Positions 33,193 to 41,622 of a DNA stretch of 44,316 nucleotides are shown here, piece after piece. The position numbers and the translations under genes were made by a program. This stretch comes from Akkermansia sp. (lineage in GTDB: Bacteria; Verrucomicrobiota; Verrucomicrobiia; Verrucomicrobiales; Akkermansiaceae): NCBI GenBank assembly GCA_017517385.1, contig JAFWZG010000011.1:1-44316 (forward strand), read 5' to 3'. The stretch's first letter is position 1. The number at the start of each line of letters is the position of its first letter. The notes under the pieces are model-generated. The model did not search any database, was not told where the DNA came from, and worked only from the letters and a program-made list of their open reading frames with translations.

Positions 33193-34621
33193 ATTCTTCA
33201 TCACTATCCGTGACGGTACGCGGCACGAAGCGCATGATTTCGGCGTGGAAGCTCAGCGGTACATCACCAGTGGGGCCGTTTCGGTTCTTGGCCAGCAAGA
33301 GGTTAGCTTCAGTGCCCACTTCCTCGCGTTCCTCATCGTCCTCTGCATAGTAGCGGGAACGCCACAGCAGGCCAATCATATCAGCGTCCTGCTCGATAGC
33401 ACCGGATTCGCGGAGGTCACTCATCATGGGAGTACCCTTGTTCTTACCGGTACGATTTTCCGGGCCACGGTTCAGCTGGGCGAGGGCAATGATGGGAAGC
33501 TTAAGTTCTTTGGCGAGGCTCTTCAGGCCGCCGGAGATTTCAGCGATTTCACGTTCGCGGCTGTTCTGAGCCTGCTTGGTGTGAGAGCGCATGAGCTGGA
33601 GGTAGTCAATGCCGATGGCTGCCAAATCCGGGTATTTACGCATTTGGCGGCGGGCCTTGGCTCGCAGCTCGGAGATGGAGATGGCCGCGGTGTCATCAAT
33701 GATGAGCTTACTGTTTTTCAGCTCGGTGATGGCGGAGCGGAAGCGCTTCATCTCATCATGATTGAGCTTGCCTTGGCGGGCTTTGAGGTCCTGCTTGTTG
33801 ATGCCGCTGCGGGCGTAGAGCAGGCGCTCCACGAGCTGCTCACTGGGCATTTCGCAGGAGAAGGCCATCATGGGTTTCTTCAAATCCAGCACCACATGCT
33901 CCACGATATTCAGCATGAAGGAGGTTTTACCCATGGCCGGACGTGCTGCAATGATGAAAAGCTCGCCCGGTTTCATACCGTTAATCATTGTGTCCAGCTT
34001 AGGATAGCCCGTGGAAAGGCCCAGAATGCCGCCGGAGGTGGACATCATGCGCTCCAAGTTCGTCACCGCTTTATCGATGTCAGCCTTGAGACTCCATTCC
34101 TCGCCCTTGGCCGAGTTCATGCGGATTTTCAGCACATCCTGTTCAGTCTGGTCCAGCAGCTCGTCAATTTCAGCTTCGGAGGTGAAGGCGGAATCCGAGG
34201 CTTTATTGGCTGTGAGGATGATGCTGCGGCGGATGAACTTTTCTTTAAGTGTTTCGAAGTGGACGTTGTAAAGAGCCGTGGTGGTGGCGTACGCGAAAAT
34301 GTCGGTCAGGCCAGGGAGACCGCCTACGGCCTCCAGCTGCTTATGGTCTGTGAGTTCTTGGGCCACTGAGACGATATCCAGCGCGATACCTTTTTCATAA
34401 CGCTCACGGAAGAGCTCCCATAGGATGCGGTGAGCGGGCACGTAAAAGTACTCGCTATTCATACCATCTGCGATGCACTGGGAGATGATGTTGGTGGGGT
34501 CAATCGCCATCATAGAGAGCATGCTCTTCTCCACACCGGGGGCCTGAGGCATGATAGTGCGATCCGCCTCGGTAATGGCGGCTGCTTTGAAGTCCGGTTT
34601 TTCTTTGGTCTGCTCACTCAT
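33191..34621 (-). CDS. dnaB: replicative DNA helicase DnaB
   Basis: 476-aa hexameric 5'-3' helicase of the replication fork. The N-terminal domain starts near APGVEKSMLSMM and holds the helical collar region. The RecA-like ATPase has Walker A ARPAMGKTSF (near residue 220), the Walker B region IGIDYLQLM, and the AQLNRGPENR segment with the arginine finger block near the C-terminus. The open frame extends to 34792, but the real start is the ATG at 34621 (MSEQTKEK), since the upstream codons contain promoter sequences of both divergent genes. No intein is present. Its stop lies in the T-run of the convergent terminator. Confidence 0.95.
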   Translation of the reverse strand: MSEQTKEKPDFKAAAITEADRTIMPQAPGVEKSMLSMMAIDPTNIISQCIADGMNSEYFYVPAHRILWELFRERYEKGIALDIVSVAQELTDHKQLEAVGGLPGLTDIFAYATTTALYNVHFETLKEKFIRRSIILTANKASDSAFTSEAEIDELLDQTEQDVLKIRMNSAKGEEWSLKADIDKAVTNLERMMSTSGGILGLSTGYPKLDTMINGMKPGELFIIAARPAMGKTSFMLNIVEHVVLDLKKPMMAFSCEMPSEQLVERLLYARSGINKQDLKARQGKLNHDEMKRFRSAITELKNSKLIIDDTAAISISELRAKARRQMRKYPDLAAIGIDYLQLMRSHTKQAQNSREREIAEISGGLKSLAKELKLPIIALAQLNRGPENRTGKNKGTPMMSDLRESGAIEQDADMIGLLWRSRYYAEDDEEREEVGTEANLLLAKNRNGPTGDVPLSFHAEIMRFVPRTVTDSDEE

Positions 34622-34643
34622 GATGTTTGGCCTGCGGGGACAC

Positions 34644-34672
34644 ATCCTAACGTGTGCGCGGACAAATTGCAA
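34644..34672 (-). promoter_or_regulatory. possible dnaB promoter
   Basis: On the minus strand, TTGCAA (34667-34672), a 17-bp spacer and TAGGAT (34644-34649), giving a leader of about 16 nt. Confidence 0.4.
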
Positions 34673-34703
34673 GAAAAATTCCGTAAAAAACATAAGAATG
34701 AGC

Positions 34704-34731
34704 TTGACAAGGCAGGGGGATTCCGTATACT
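34704..34731 (+). promoter_or_regulatory. promoter of the small secreted protein gene
   Basis: A perfect TTGACA (34704-34709), a 16-bp spacer and TATACT (34726-34731). The leader to the ATG at 34749 is about 10 nt. Confidence 0.7.
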
Positions 34732-34748
34732 GGAATTGTCTTATATTT

Positions 34749-35087
34749 ATGAAAACGCTTTCCATCTTCTCCATTTTTGCAGCTGCTGCCATGCTGGCTC
34801 AGGCTGCACCCGTTATTGAGCAGTCTGACCTCTCAGAGGAGACTCTTCTTCGCGAGGGGTTTGCTACGGAGCGCCAGCGCGAGAGCTTTGAGCGCTATCG
34901 TAAGGCCCGCGCAGAGGCTGAGCGCCAGCGTGAGGAGGCTGCCCGTGAGGCACAGCGCGTTACTGAGCGTAATGATGCCGGTATGCGCCGCACCATTCAG
35001 CGCCGTGCTCTGAATACGATGCTGCCCGCCTGTGATCGTGAGCCTGAGGCTCCCCGTGAGCCCGGTAACTACCGCGTGCGCTACTAA
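34749..35087 (+). CDS. small secreted charged helical protein
   Basis: 112-aa protein. A signal peptide (MKTLSIFSIF, AAAAMLAQAA) is followed by a strongly charged, Arg/Glu/Ala-rich helical segment (about residues 30-80) with heptad-like spacing, probably a coiled coil, and a short Pro-rich tail ending in YRVRY. I recognise no family. It resembles other short exported coiled-coil proteins of Verrucomicrobiota in general style only. It has its own consensus promoter and terminator, so it is probably well expressed. Confidence 0.75.
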   Translation: MKTLSIFSIFAAAAMLAQAAPVIEQSDLSEETLLREGFATERQRESFERYRKARAEAERQREEAAREAQRVTERNDAGMRRTIQRRALNTMLPACDREPEAPREPGNYRVRY

Positions 35088-35117
35088 AGATAGCGTTTCA
35101 GTTTTTATATACAATTT

Positions 35118-35141
35118 GGCAGAGTGGATGTCCACTCTGCC
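35118..35141 (+). terminator. terminator of the small secreted protein gene
   Basis: A perfect stem GGCAGAGTGG / CCACTCTGCC (35118-35127 with 35132-35141) followed by TTTCTTCTTT. Confidence 0.8.
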
Positions 35142-35187
35142 TTTCTTCTTTATTGTGAGTTGCTTCCGGAAAGAGAAGGGAAGCTGA

Positions 35188-35877
35188 TTAATTCAAGCGG
35201 CTCAGAGTAGTCTGCGGAGCTTCATCTCCATGCAGAGTCCAGAGCAGTTCATGGGCTCCGGCCTTCAGTCGGTAAAGGAGCAGGGCCTGCAGTTCTTCGC
35301 CCTTATTGCCGACTCTCTGCACAAGGCACATACCGGCCGGGCCGTCTGTCACGAGGCGGGTACCGGAATAATTTTTAATGCTGAGCAAAAAGGCGTATAC
35401 CCCGTCCTGCTCGGCCTTCACCGTGGCATTTGCGATGCGGATGGTGTTGCCTTCCACCTTCTTGGGGCGCCATTTGAGGGGCATGTGGGCGGGTATGGTG
35501 GCTTTGGCGGCACTCGTTCCGGGGAGCGGCTCGCGGTCCAACATGCGCAGGGCTCGGGTGCGGGCGGCGCTGCGCCACGTATTGATAGTGATGAATGTGG
35601 TCGGGATGAGGCCGAGGCCTATCCATGAGAGCGTGGCTGTCATGCCCCAGTGCGTGTTATCCGTGAGTACCAGCGTGAGCAGGACACCGCAGAAGGCTGC
35701 TGTGACTGCCAGCCCCACATAGAAGCCGAGTATCATGCCCGGAAAAAGCAGGAACAGCACGGCATAGCGAAGAAATGCTTTCACATTCAGCGGCGTGCCG
35801 CGCAGGAACTCCCGCTTTACCACGGCAGCGTAAAGTTTCTCCAAGTCAGCTTGGGAGGTGGATTTATCTATCTTCAT
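35188..35877 (-). CDS. membrane protein of unknown function
   Basis: 229-aa protein with three hydrophobic segments in the N-terminal half (about residues 34-55, 60-78 and 86-105) and a polar C-terminal domain (about 115-229) that looks beta-rich. I recognise no family. I start at the ATG at 35877, five bases behind the aroC stop. The longer frame to 35934 overlaps aroC. It is cotranscribed with aroC, but nothing in it suggests a role in aromatic amino acid synthesis. Confidence 0.75.
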   Translation of the reverse strand: MKIDKSTSQADLEKLYAAVVKREFLRGTPLNVKAFLRYAVLFLLFPGMILGFYVGLAVTAAFCGVLLTLVLTDNTHWGMTATLSWIGLGLIPTTFITINTWRSAARTRALRMLDREPLPGTSAAKATIPAHMPLKWRPKKVEGNTIRIANATVKAEQDGVYAFLLSIKNYSGTRLVTDGPAGMCLVQRVGNKGEELQALLLYRLKAGAHELLWTLHGDEAPQTTLSRLN

Positions 35878-35882
35878 GTGAG

Positions 35883-36965
35883 TCAGATGCGTGCGGAGCG
35901 TTGGCGCAGGATGTGATCTGCCAGAACAAGCCAAGCCATGGATTCCACCACGGGGACGGCGCGGGGCAGTACGCAGGGGTCATGGCGCCCCTTGCCGCGC
36001 AGCTGCACCTCAGCGTGCTCGTCATTCACGGTATTCTGGGAAATCATGAGAGTGGCGGTGGGCTTGAAGGCGAGGCGCATGTTAATGTCCTCCCCATTGC
36101 TGATGCCGCCTTGCACACCGCCGGAGTTGTTTGTGCGGGTGCGTACGCGGTCGCCATCCATATAATAGGAGTCATTATGTTCGGAGCCTTTCAGGGCAGG
36201 GGCGCCGAAACCGCTGCCGATTTCAAAGCCCTTGCAGGCGGGAATGCTCAGCATGGCGTGTGCCAGTGTAGCCTCCAATTTATCAAAGACGGGGTCACCC
36301 AGCCCAACGGGGCAGTTTCTCACGGTGCAGGCCACCACGCCGCCCACGGAATCACCCTTGGCTCGGGCCTCGCGGATGACGATGCTCATATCCTCAGCGC
36401 TTTCCGGATCCGCTGCGCGAACGATGTTGCTCTCCACCACGGCAGGATCCACGTCTGCGGGCAGCACGTGGCAGAATACGGTGTGAACTTGCTGCACCCA
36501 TGCGATAACCTGCAGCCCGGGGCAAAGCGCTTGCACCAGAGCTTTTGCTACGGCGCCGGCAGCCACGCGGCCGATGGTTTCACGAGCGCTGGCACGGCCA
36601 CCACCGGCCCAAGCTCGGATGCCGTACTTGGCATCATAGCAGTAATCTGCATGGGAGGGGCGGTAGGTGTGCTGCATTTCATTGTACGCAGAGGACTGGT
36701 GGTCCTTGTTGCGCACGGAAAGAGCGATGGGCGTGCCCAGTGTGAGGCCATCCTGCACGCCGCTGAGGATTTCCACGCGGTCCTCCTCATTGCGAGGGGT
36801 TACGATATCACTCTGGCCGGGGCGGCGGCGGTTCAGCTCAGCCTGAATTTGCTCTACGGTGAGCGGTACCTGAGCTGGGCAACCATCTATTACAACACCC
36901 ACACCTGTACCGTGTGATTCACCCCAGGTGCTTATTCTGAAAACGGAACCGAATGTGCTGGACAT
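35883..36965 (-). CDS. aroC: chorismate synthase
   Basis: 360-aa enzyme that converts EPSP to chorismate with reduced FMN, the last shikimate pathway step. The family signatures are visible: [14 protein letters not shown] near the N-terminus (His near residue 17), the [22 protein letters not shown] block, [17 protein letters not shown], and the C-terminal [16 protein letters not shown]. The length is typical. Its product feeds menF, encoded about 23 kb away in the window. The leader is predicted to be about 6 nt. A membrane protein gene follows after five bases. Confidence 0.96.
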   Translation of the reverse strand: MSSTFGSVFRISTWGESHGTGVGVVIDGCPAQVPLTVEQIQAELNRRRPGQSDIVTPRNEEDRVEILSGVQDGLTLGTPIALSVRNKDHQSSAYNEMQHTYRPSHADYCYDAKYGIRAWAGGGRASARETIGRVAAGAVAKALVQALCPGLQVIAWVQQVHTVFCHVLPADVDPAVVESNIVRAADPESAEDMSIVIREARAKGDSVGGVVACTVRNCPVGLGDPVFDKLEATLAHAMLSIPACKGFEIGSGFGAPALKGSEHNDSYYMDGDRVRTRTNNSGGVQGGISNGEDINMRLAFKPTATLMISQNTVNDEHAEVQLRGKGRHDPCVLPRAVPVVESMAWLVLADHILRQRSARI

Positions 36966-36977
36966 AACTTTTCCCTT

Positions 36978-37006
36978 ATTTTACCTGATAGCATGCGGCC
37001 ATGCAA
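36978..37006 (-). promoter_or_regulatory. aroC promoter
   Basis: On the minus strand, TTGCAT (37001-37006), a 17-bp spacer and TAAAAT (36978-36983), 12 bases from the ATG. Confidence 0.55.
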
Positions 37007-37033
37007 GGCAAGAGATTGTCAGACTATGAGATA

Positions 37034-38296
37034 TTACTTGAGCTTGCGGCGTGTGACGAGGTACACCTTATCACCGTGGCGCACTTTTTCGGGGGTGGCG
37101 ATGAGGGCTCGCACGCCCTTGGGCGCTGTGGTGACCACGAGGGTGGTGCCGGTTTCATCATCATAGCGCAACTCGGGAACGGTGAGGCGTACGATGCCGG
37201 TGGTCGGTCCGGTGATTTCAATCTTGTCGCCTACGGAAACGGCGGAGGCCTCCAGCCTGATTTCCGCCACACCCACTTTCGGGTACCAGCGCATCACTCG
37301 GCCGAGGTGCTGGCGCTGCTCCAGAGCAAGGCTGTTTGAGCAGCCGCTCCATGTTTCCCATTCCTCACCGAGGTAATAGCCACCGTGCCAGAACTGGCGG
37401 TTAAAGACGTGCAGCAAGCGGTCTTCCCACTCAGCCACTTTCTCTGGGCTCCACTCCCCGGCAGCGCAGGCGGTGACGGCCTCTTTATATACGGAGGTGA
37501 CGGTGGAAACGTAGGCCTCAGAGCGGCCTCGGCCTTCCAGTTTGAAGACGGATACGCCGGCCTCCACCAGCTGGTCAATAACGCGAATGGTGCAGATGTC
37601 CTTCGGGGACATGATGTATTGGTTATCAATGTCCATCTCGAAGCCTGTTTCGGTATCGGTGACGCGGTACTTACGGCGGCAGAGCTGGAAGCACTGGCCG
37701 CGGTTTGCGCTGTGGTTATAGGCGGCGAGGCTCATGCCGCACTTGCCGGAAATGCCGATGCAGAGGGCACCATGGGCGAAGATTTCGATTCTGACTTGCT
37801 TGCCGGAGGGGCCGGTGATGTTTTCCTTGCGAATGCCCTCGATGATGGTACGAATCTGGCTGAGCTTCAGCTCGCGGGCCAGTACCATCACATCTGCATA
37901 GGCGGCGAAGAATCGCACGGAAGCGAGGTTGCACACATTGGCCTGCACGGAGATGTGCACCTCTAGCCCAATGCTGTGAGCATAAGTGATGACGGTTAAA
38001 TCCGCGGCGATAACGGCATCCACCCCGGCGTCCTTTGCCTTGCGCAGGAGTTCCTGCATGGGCTCCATTTCCTCATCATAGATGATGACGTTGCAGGTGA
38101 GGTAGGCCTTAGCATTGCAGCTGTGGCAGAGGCGGGCGACCTTGGGCAGGTCATCCGGCGTGAAGTTCACGGATGAGCGGGCGCGCATGTTGAACATGCC
38201 CACGCCGAAGTACACACTGTCTGCTCCGGCGCGCAGCGCCGCTGCCAATGACTCGAAGGACCCCGCCGGGGCCATGATTTCCAATGCCTGCTGCAT
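37034..38296 (-). CDS. U32 family peptidase-like protein (TrhP/RlhA type)
   Basis: 420-aa protein of the U32 family. The N-terminal LEIMAPAGSFESLAAALRAGADSVYFG and the Cys-rich signature HGALCIGISGKCGMS..NRGQCFQLCRRKY are characteristic. The same region in TrhP and RlhA binds an iron-sulfur cluster and prephenate-dependent hydroxylation of tRNA (ho5U34) or 23S rRNA (ho5C2501) follows. The length (about 450 aa in YegQ/TrhP) fits an RNA hydroxylase better than a true protease. I cannot decide between tRNA and rRNA as substrate. The -10 box ends 7 bases before the ATG, predicting a leaderless transcript. Confidence 0.88.
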   Translation of the reverse strand: MQQALEIMAPAGSFESLAAALRAGADSVYFGVGMFNMRARSSVNFTPDDLPKVARLCHSCNAKAYLTCNVIIYDEEMEPMQELLRKAKDAGVDAVIAADLTVITYAHSIGLEVHISVQANVCNLASVRFFAAYADVMVLARELKLSQIRTIIEGIRKENITGPSGKQVRIEIFAHGALCIGISGKCGMSLAAYNHSANRGQCFQLCRRKYRVTDTETGFEMDIDNQYIMSPKDICTIRVIDQLVEAGVSVFKLEGRGRSEAYVSTVTSVYKEAVTACAAGEWSPEKVAEWEDRLLHVFNRQFWHGGYYLGEEWETWSGCSNSLALEQRQHLGRVMRWYPKVGVAEIRLEASAVSVGDKIEITGPTTGIVRLTVPELRYDDETGTTLVVTTAPKGVRALIATPEKVRHGDKVYLVTRRKLK

Positions 38297-38303
38297 GGGC
38301 GCG

Positions 38304-38331
38304 ATTGTACAGCTTGAGCAGCAAAAGTCAA
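38304..38331 (-). promoter_or_regulatory. promoter of the U32 gene
   Basis: On the minus strand, TTGACT (38326-38331), a 16-bp spacer and TACAAT (38304-38309), 7 bases before the ATG at 38296. Confidence 0.55.
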
Positions 38332-38338
38332 GCAGAAA

Positions 38339-38368
38339 CCGCCCTGCAGGTGTTTGCCTGCAGGGCGG
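38339..38368 (-). terminator. terminator of the M3 peptidase gene
   Basis: A perfect 12-bp stem (38339-38350 with 38357-38368) and a 6-nt loop. TTTCTGCTTGACTTTT follows on the minus strand, so the T-rich tail runs into the -35 box of the U32 promoter. Confidence 0.75.
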
Positions 38369-38392
38369 TGGTATGCGGATGAATGTGAAAAA

Positions 38393-40474
38393 TCAGACTA
38401 AGCCGCAGCGGCGCAGCATGGCCTCGGTATCCGGGTCGCGATGCATGAAGTCGCGGTAGAGCTCGGCCGCGGGGCGGCTGTTGCCCTGTGAGAGGATGCA
38501 GCGGCGGAAGTCTCGCCCGGTGGCGGGATTGAAGATGCCCTCCTTCGCGAAGCGGGAGAAGGCGTCTGCCTCCAGCATTTCGGCCCACTTGTAGGAATAG
38601 TAACCGGATTCATAGCCGCCGTCAAAGATGTGGCTGAAGCAGCGCAGGGCGCTGTTGGCGGGTTCGGTGGTGGGGATGCGGTAGTCCGCGAGGATTTCAC
38701 GGTCCACTTCCTCCACATCGCGGCCCTGATAGGCGGCGGTGTTGGTGTGCAGCTCGAGGTCCAGCTTGCCGAAGCAGAGCTGGCGCATGAAGAAGGTGGC
38801 TGCTCCGCAGTTTTTGGCAGCGAGCATTTTCTGCTTCAGCTCGGCGGGCATGGGCTCACCGCTCTGCCAGTGGCGGGCGAAGCGGTCCAGAGCCTCGCTT
38901 TCCCAGCACCAGTTCTCGTTAATCTGGCTGGGAAGCTCCACGAAGTCCCATGCCACGTTGCAGCCGGCCAAGCTTTCTACTTCCACATCACTCAGAATCT
39001 GGTGCAGCAGGTGGCCAAACTCATGGAACACCGTCTCAACCTCGCGGTGGGTGAGCAGGGCGGGCTTGTCACCAACGGGGCGGCTCATGTTACCGCACAT
39101 GAGGGCTAGGTGTGGGCGGCGGGGCTGCTCCGCGGTGGGCGGGCAGCCGGTGGCAAGGCAATTCATCCAAGCGCCGCCGCGCTTGCTGTCACGCGGGTAC
39201 CAGTCTGCATAAAAGGAGCCGAGGTGTTCGCCGCTCTCATCATCATACACCTCATAGAAAAGCACTTCCGGGTGCCATACTTCCACGGTGCCTTCCGGCA
39301 GGCTTTCACCTTCCTTAATGCAGGCGGTAGGCAGCTGGCGGAAGTTGATGCCATACAAGCCGGCATAAATGGAGAACATGCCTTCCAGCACGCCCTGCAT
39401 GGGGAAGTAGGGGCGGAGCTCTTCGCTGTCAAAGTCATACAGAGCCTTGCGGCGCCTTTCGGACCAGTAGGCAATATCCCACGGCTTCATGACGGGGATG
39501 GCGGTGCCGGAGGCCTGCTCCGCGAAGAGTCGGATATCTTCCTGCTCAGCAAGGAAGGGGGCCTTCACACGCTCGTGGAGCTGGTTGATGAAGTTCAGCG
39601 CAGTGGTGCCGCTGCCGGCCATACGGCGGGAGGTGACGTAATCGGAGTAGCGCTCATAGCCCAGCATAGCTGCTTTCTCTGTGCGCAGAGCCATGATTTC
39701 ATGGATGAAGGGCACGGTATCGTACGCGCCGGTGCCTTTATCATTCATGGCGTGCCACACGCGGCTGCGCAGGCCTTCGTTCTCGGCGAAGGTCAGCACC
39801 GGCTGCACGGAGGTGAACTGAAGGGTGAAGCGCCACTGCGGGGCTTCTTCGCTGCCATGGCCCTTGCTGAGAGCATCTGCGCGGGCGGCCTCGCGGGCAG
39901 AATCCGGCAGGCCGGCCAGCTCTGCTTCATCAGCGGTGATGTATTCCCAAGCGTTTGTGGAGTCCAGCACGTGCTCGCCGAAGGTTTGGGAAAGCTGTGC
40001 AAGCTTGGTGGTGAGCTCGGCGTAGCGGAGCTTCTGCTCATCGCTGAGGTCAGCCCCGTTTTCTCGGAAGTCAGCCAGCGTCTCGGAGACGAAGCGCTGC
40101 TTCACGGCGCTGAGCTGCTGCATTTCCGGCTGGGCTGCGGCCTTCTTCAGCACGGCGTACAGCTGTGGATTCAGGGTGACACTGGAGGAATAGATGACCA
40201 CCTCGGGCATGAGCTCGTTAACGACCTCGCGCAGTTCGGGAGAATCCATCACGGACTGCAGGTGCGAGAGTCTGCCCCAGGCGCGCACGAGGTCGGCGCC
40301 GGAGCTTTCCAGCGCGGCGAATGTGTTCTCGTAAGTAGGTTCCTGCACGGCGCAGATAGCGGCTACAGCGGCTTTGGCACGCTCAATGGCGGCGCGGATT
40401 TCCGTGCGGGCTCGTTCCGGGGTGAGCGCGGACCATGCCACATGCAGTGATTTATCAGTAAAAGGTGCGTTCAT
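38393..40474 (-). CDS. prlC: M3 family oligopeptidase (oligopeptidase A/PrlC-like)
   Basis: 693-aa zinc metallopeptidase that degrades short peptides in the cytoplasm. The zinc motif is VFHEFGHLLHQIL (HExxH, near residue 465), with the third ligand Glu in the downstream QINENW segment. The helical N-terminal half and conserved PYFPMQGVLEGMF and DWYPRDSKRGGAW blocks match oligopeptidase A and dipeptidyl carboxypeptidase of clan MA. The absence of a signal peptide supports a cytoplasmic location. It is monocistronic with a strong terminator. I found no clear promoter with standard spacing before the ATG. Confidence 0.93.
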   Translation of the reverse strand: MNAPFTDKSLHVAWSALTPERARTEIRAAIERAKAAVAAICAVQEPTYENTFAALESSGADLVRAWGRLSHLQSVMDSPELREVVNELMPEVVIYSSSVTLNPQLYAVLKKAAAQPEMQQLSAVKQRFVSETLADFRENGADLSDEQKLRYAELTTKLAQLSQTFGEHVLDSTNAWEYITADEAELAGLPDSAREAARADALSKGHGSEEAPQWRFTLQFTSVQPVLTFAENEGLRSRVWHAMNDKGTGAYDTVPFIHEIMALRTEKAAMLGYERYSDYVTSRRMAGSGTTALNFINQLHERVKAPFLAEQEDIRLFAEQASGTAIPVMKPWDIAYWSERRRKALYDFDSEELRPYFPMQGVLEGMFSIYAGLYGINFRQLPTACIKEGESLPEGTVEVWHPEVLFYEVYDDESGEHLGSFYADWYPRDSKRGGAWMNCLATGCPPTAEQPRRPHLALMCGNMSRPVGDKPALLTHREVETVFHEFGHLLHQILSDVEVESLAGCNVAWDFVELPSQINENWCWESEALDRFARHWQSGEPMPAELKQKMLAAKNCGAATFFMRQLCFGKLDLELHTNTAAYQGRDVEEVDREILADYRIPTTEPANSALRCFSHIFDGGYESGYYSYKWAEMLEADAFSRFAKEGIFNPATGRDFRRCILSQGNSRPAAELYRDFMHRDPDTEAMLRRCGLV

Positions 40475-40549
40475 GTTTTATCAGATGTTGCGTATATGCT
40501 ACTACGGAAGGTGATGTGAGTAAAGCGGAAAGGCGGACATGCCGTTAAT

Positions 40550-41296
40550 TCACCAGGCCCCACGGCTTATCTGCCAGTTGATATAGGCGAAGTACGCCAT
40601 GAAGAGGGTGAAGAATATCATGCCGTTCATCAGTGAGAGGACGGCCAGAGCCCCGCCCAGAATCATGCCCACTGTGGAGCAGAGTTTCAGGTTGTTCGTT
40701 ACAGTGAGGAGAAGCTGTCCGCCGTCCAGCGGGAGGATGGGCAGCAGGTTAAAGATACTCCACCACATGCAGATGAACATGGCTGTACTGTATACCATCA
40801 TGCCGGAATGTGGGATGGTACCGTTTTCCAGTGCGTGGGCGATGCTGTACTGCTGCTCAAAGGGCATGGCTTCCAGCTGGCTAAAGGGGGCCAGTAGGTA
40901 GAAGTTTATGCCTGCAGCTACATTGCCTACGTGAAGCCCCATGATAATGGCGACAATTAATCCCAGCAGTAGACTGGCAGCCGGGCCGGCCAGTACATAG
41001 AGGAAGTATTGCGTGCGCGTACGTGGGCGCGAGCGCAGCTCAGTGACGCCGCCCATCATGGCTAGTGTAATGTACGGCTGCTCCTTCGTGAAGTATCGCC
41101 CCGCCAGCGCGTGCCCTAGTTCATGTGCCAGAAGAGCCAGCATACCCATCACGACGAATACCGCCGCGTTCATTAGGCCGTTTCCATTGCTAAGGCCGAG
41201 CAGAAACAGAATCAGCCAAATACTGGGGTGAATGCAGACAGGTATACCGAAAAGGGTGAAATAAAGGGTTCCTGTGGTGGGTCGGGGAGTGTTCAT
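40550..41296 (-). CDS. site-2 protease family (M50) intramembrane metalloprotease
   Basis: 248-aa integral membrane protease. The zinc motif AHELGHALAGR (HExxH, near residue 58) and the second motif NLLPILPLDGGQL (Asp ligand) identify the M50B group, close to SpoIVFB or Rip3-like short members without PDZ domains. About six hydrophobic segments are present. Such proteases cleave membrane-bound regulators, and the substrate is unknown. The -10 box ends 6 bases before the ATG. Confidence 0.9.
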   Translation of the reverse strand: MNTPRPTTGTLYFTLFGIPVCIHPSIWLILFLLGLSNGNGLMNAAVFVVMGMLALLAHELGHALAGRYFTKEQPYITLAMMGGVTELRSRPRTRTQYFLYVLAGPAASLLLGLIVAIIMGLHVGNVAAGINFYLLAPFSQLEAMPFEQQYSIAHALENGTIPHSGMMVYSTAMFICMWWSIFNLLPILPLDGGQLLLTVTNNLKLCSTVGMILGGALAVLSLMNGMIFFTLFMAYFAYINWQISRGAW

Positions 41297-41302
41297 GGCC
41301 TC

Positions 41303-41331
41303 TTTTTACCCTATTTTTTCCTATTTTTCAA
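41303..41331 (-). promoter_or_regulatory. promoter of the M50 protease gene
   Basis: On the minus strand, TTGAAA (41326-41331), a 17-bp spacer and TAAAAA (41303-41308). Six bases remain to the ATG at 41296. Confidence 0.5.
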
Positions 41332-41370
41332 CAGAAAATCAAAAAAAATGCATTTTTTTACAAAAAAAGC

Positions 41371-41399
41371 TTGCAATGGGTCGTGAAGTTGTGTATAAT
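41371..41399 (+). promoter_or_regulatory. tRNA-Asn promoter
   Basis: TTGCAA (41371-41376), a 17-bp spacer and a perfect TATAAT (41394-41399), 34 bases before the tRNA. Confidence 0.75.
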
Positions 41400-41433
41400 T
41401 CTCCCGCACCCCGAAAACAACGGGAAACGCAAA

Positions 41434-41505
41434 TCCGGCGTAGCTCAGTGGCAGAGCGGATGACTGTTAATCATTAGGTCGTTGGTTCGACCCCAACCGC
41501 CGGAG
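41434..41505 (+). tRNA. tRNA-Asn (anticodon GTT)
   Basis: A complete cloverleaf: acceptor TCCGGCG (41434-41440) pairs with CGCCGGA (41498-41504), the D-arm is GCTC/GAGC, the anticodon stem GATGA/TCATT flanks loop CTGTTAA with anticodon GTT, and the T-arm is GTTGG/CCAAC around TTCGACC. The discriminator base is G. CCA is not encoded. Promoter and terminator are present, so it is transcribed alone. Confidence 0.95.
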
Positions 41506-41508
41506 CTG

Positions 41509-41542
41509 AAAGGCCAGAGGACTAAGTTCTCCGGCCTTTTTT
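41509..41542 (+). terminator. tRNA-Asn terminator
   Basis: Stem AAAGGCC (41509-41515) / GGCCTTT (41533-41539), continued by GAGGA/TTCTC after one mismatch, with six T ending at 41542. Confidence 0.8.
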
Positions 41543-41622
41543 GCGTTTACCCATCGAGGTGGCAAAATAAGGCTGAATGAGCAGCTCCAACTGTTTGCAC
41601 CGCTGATTTCAAACACACTGCA

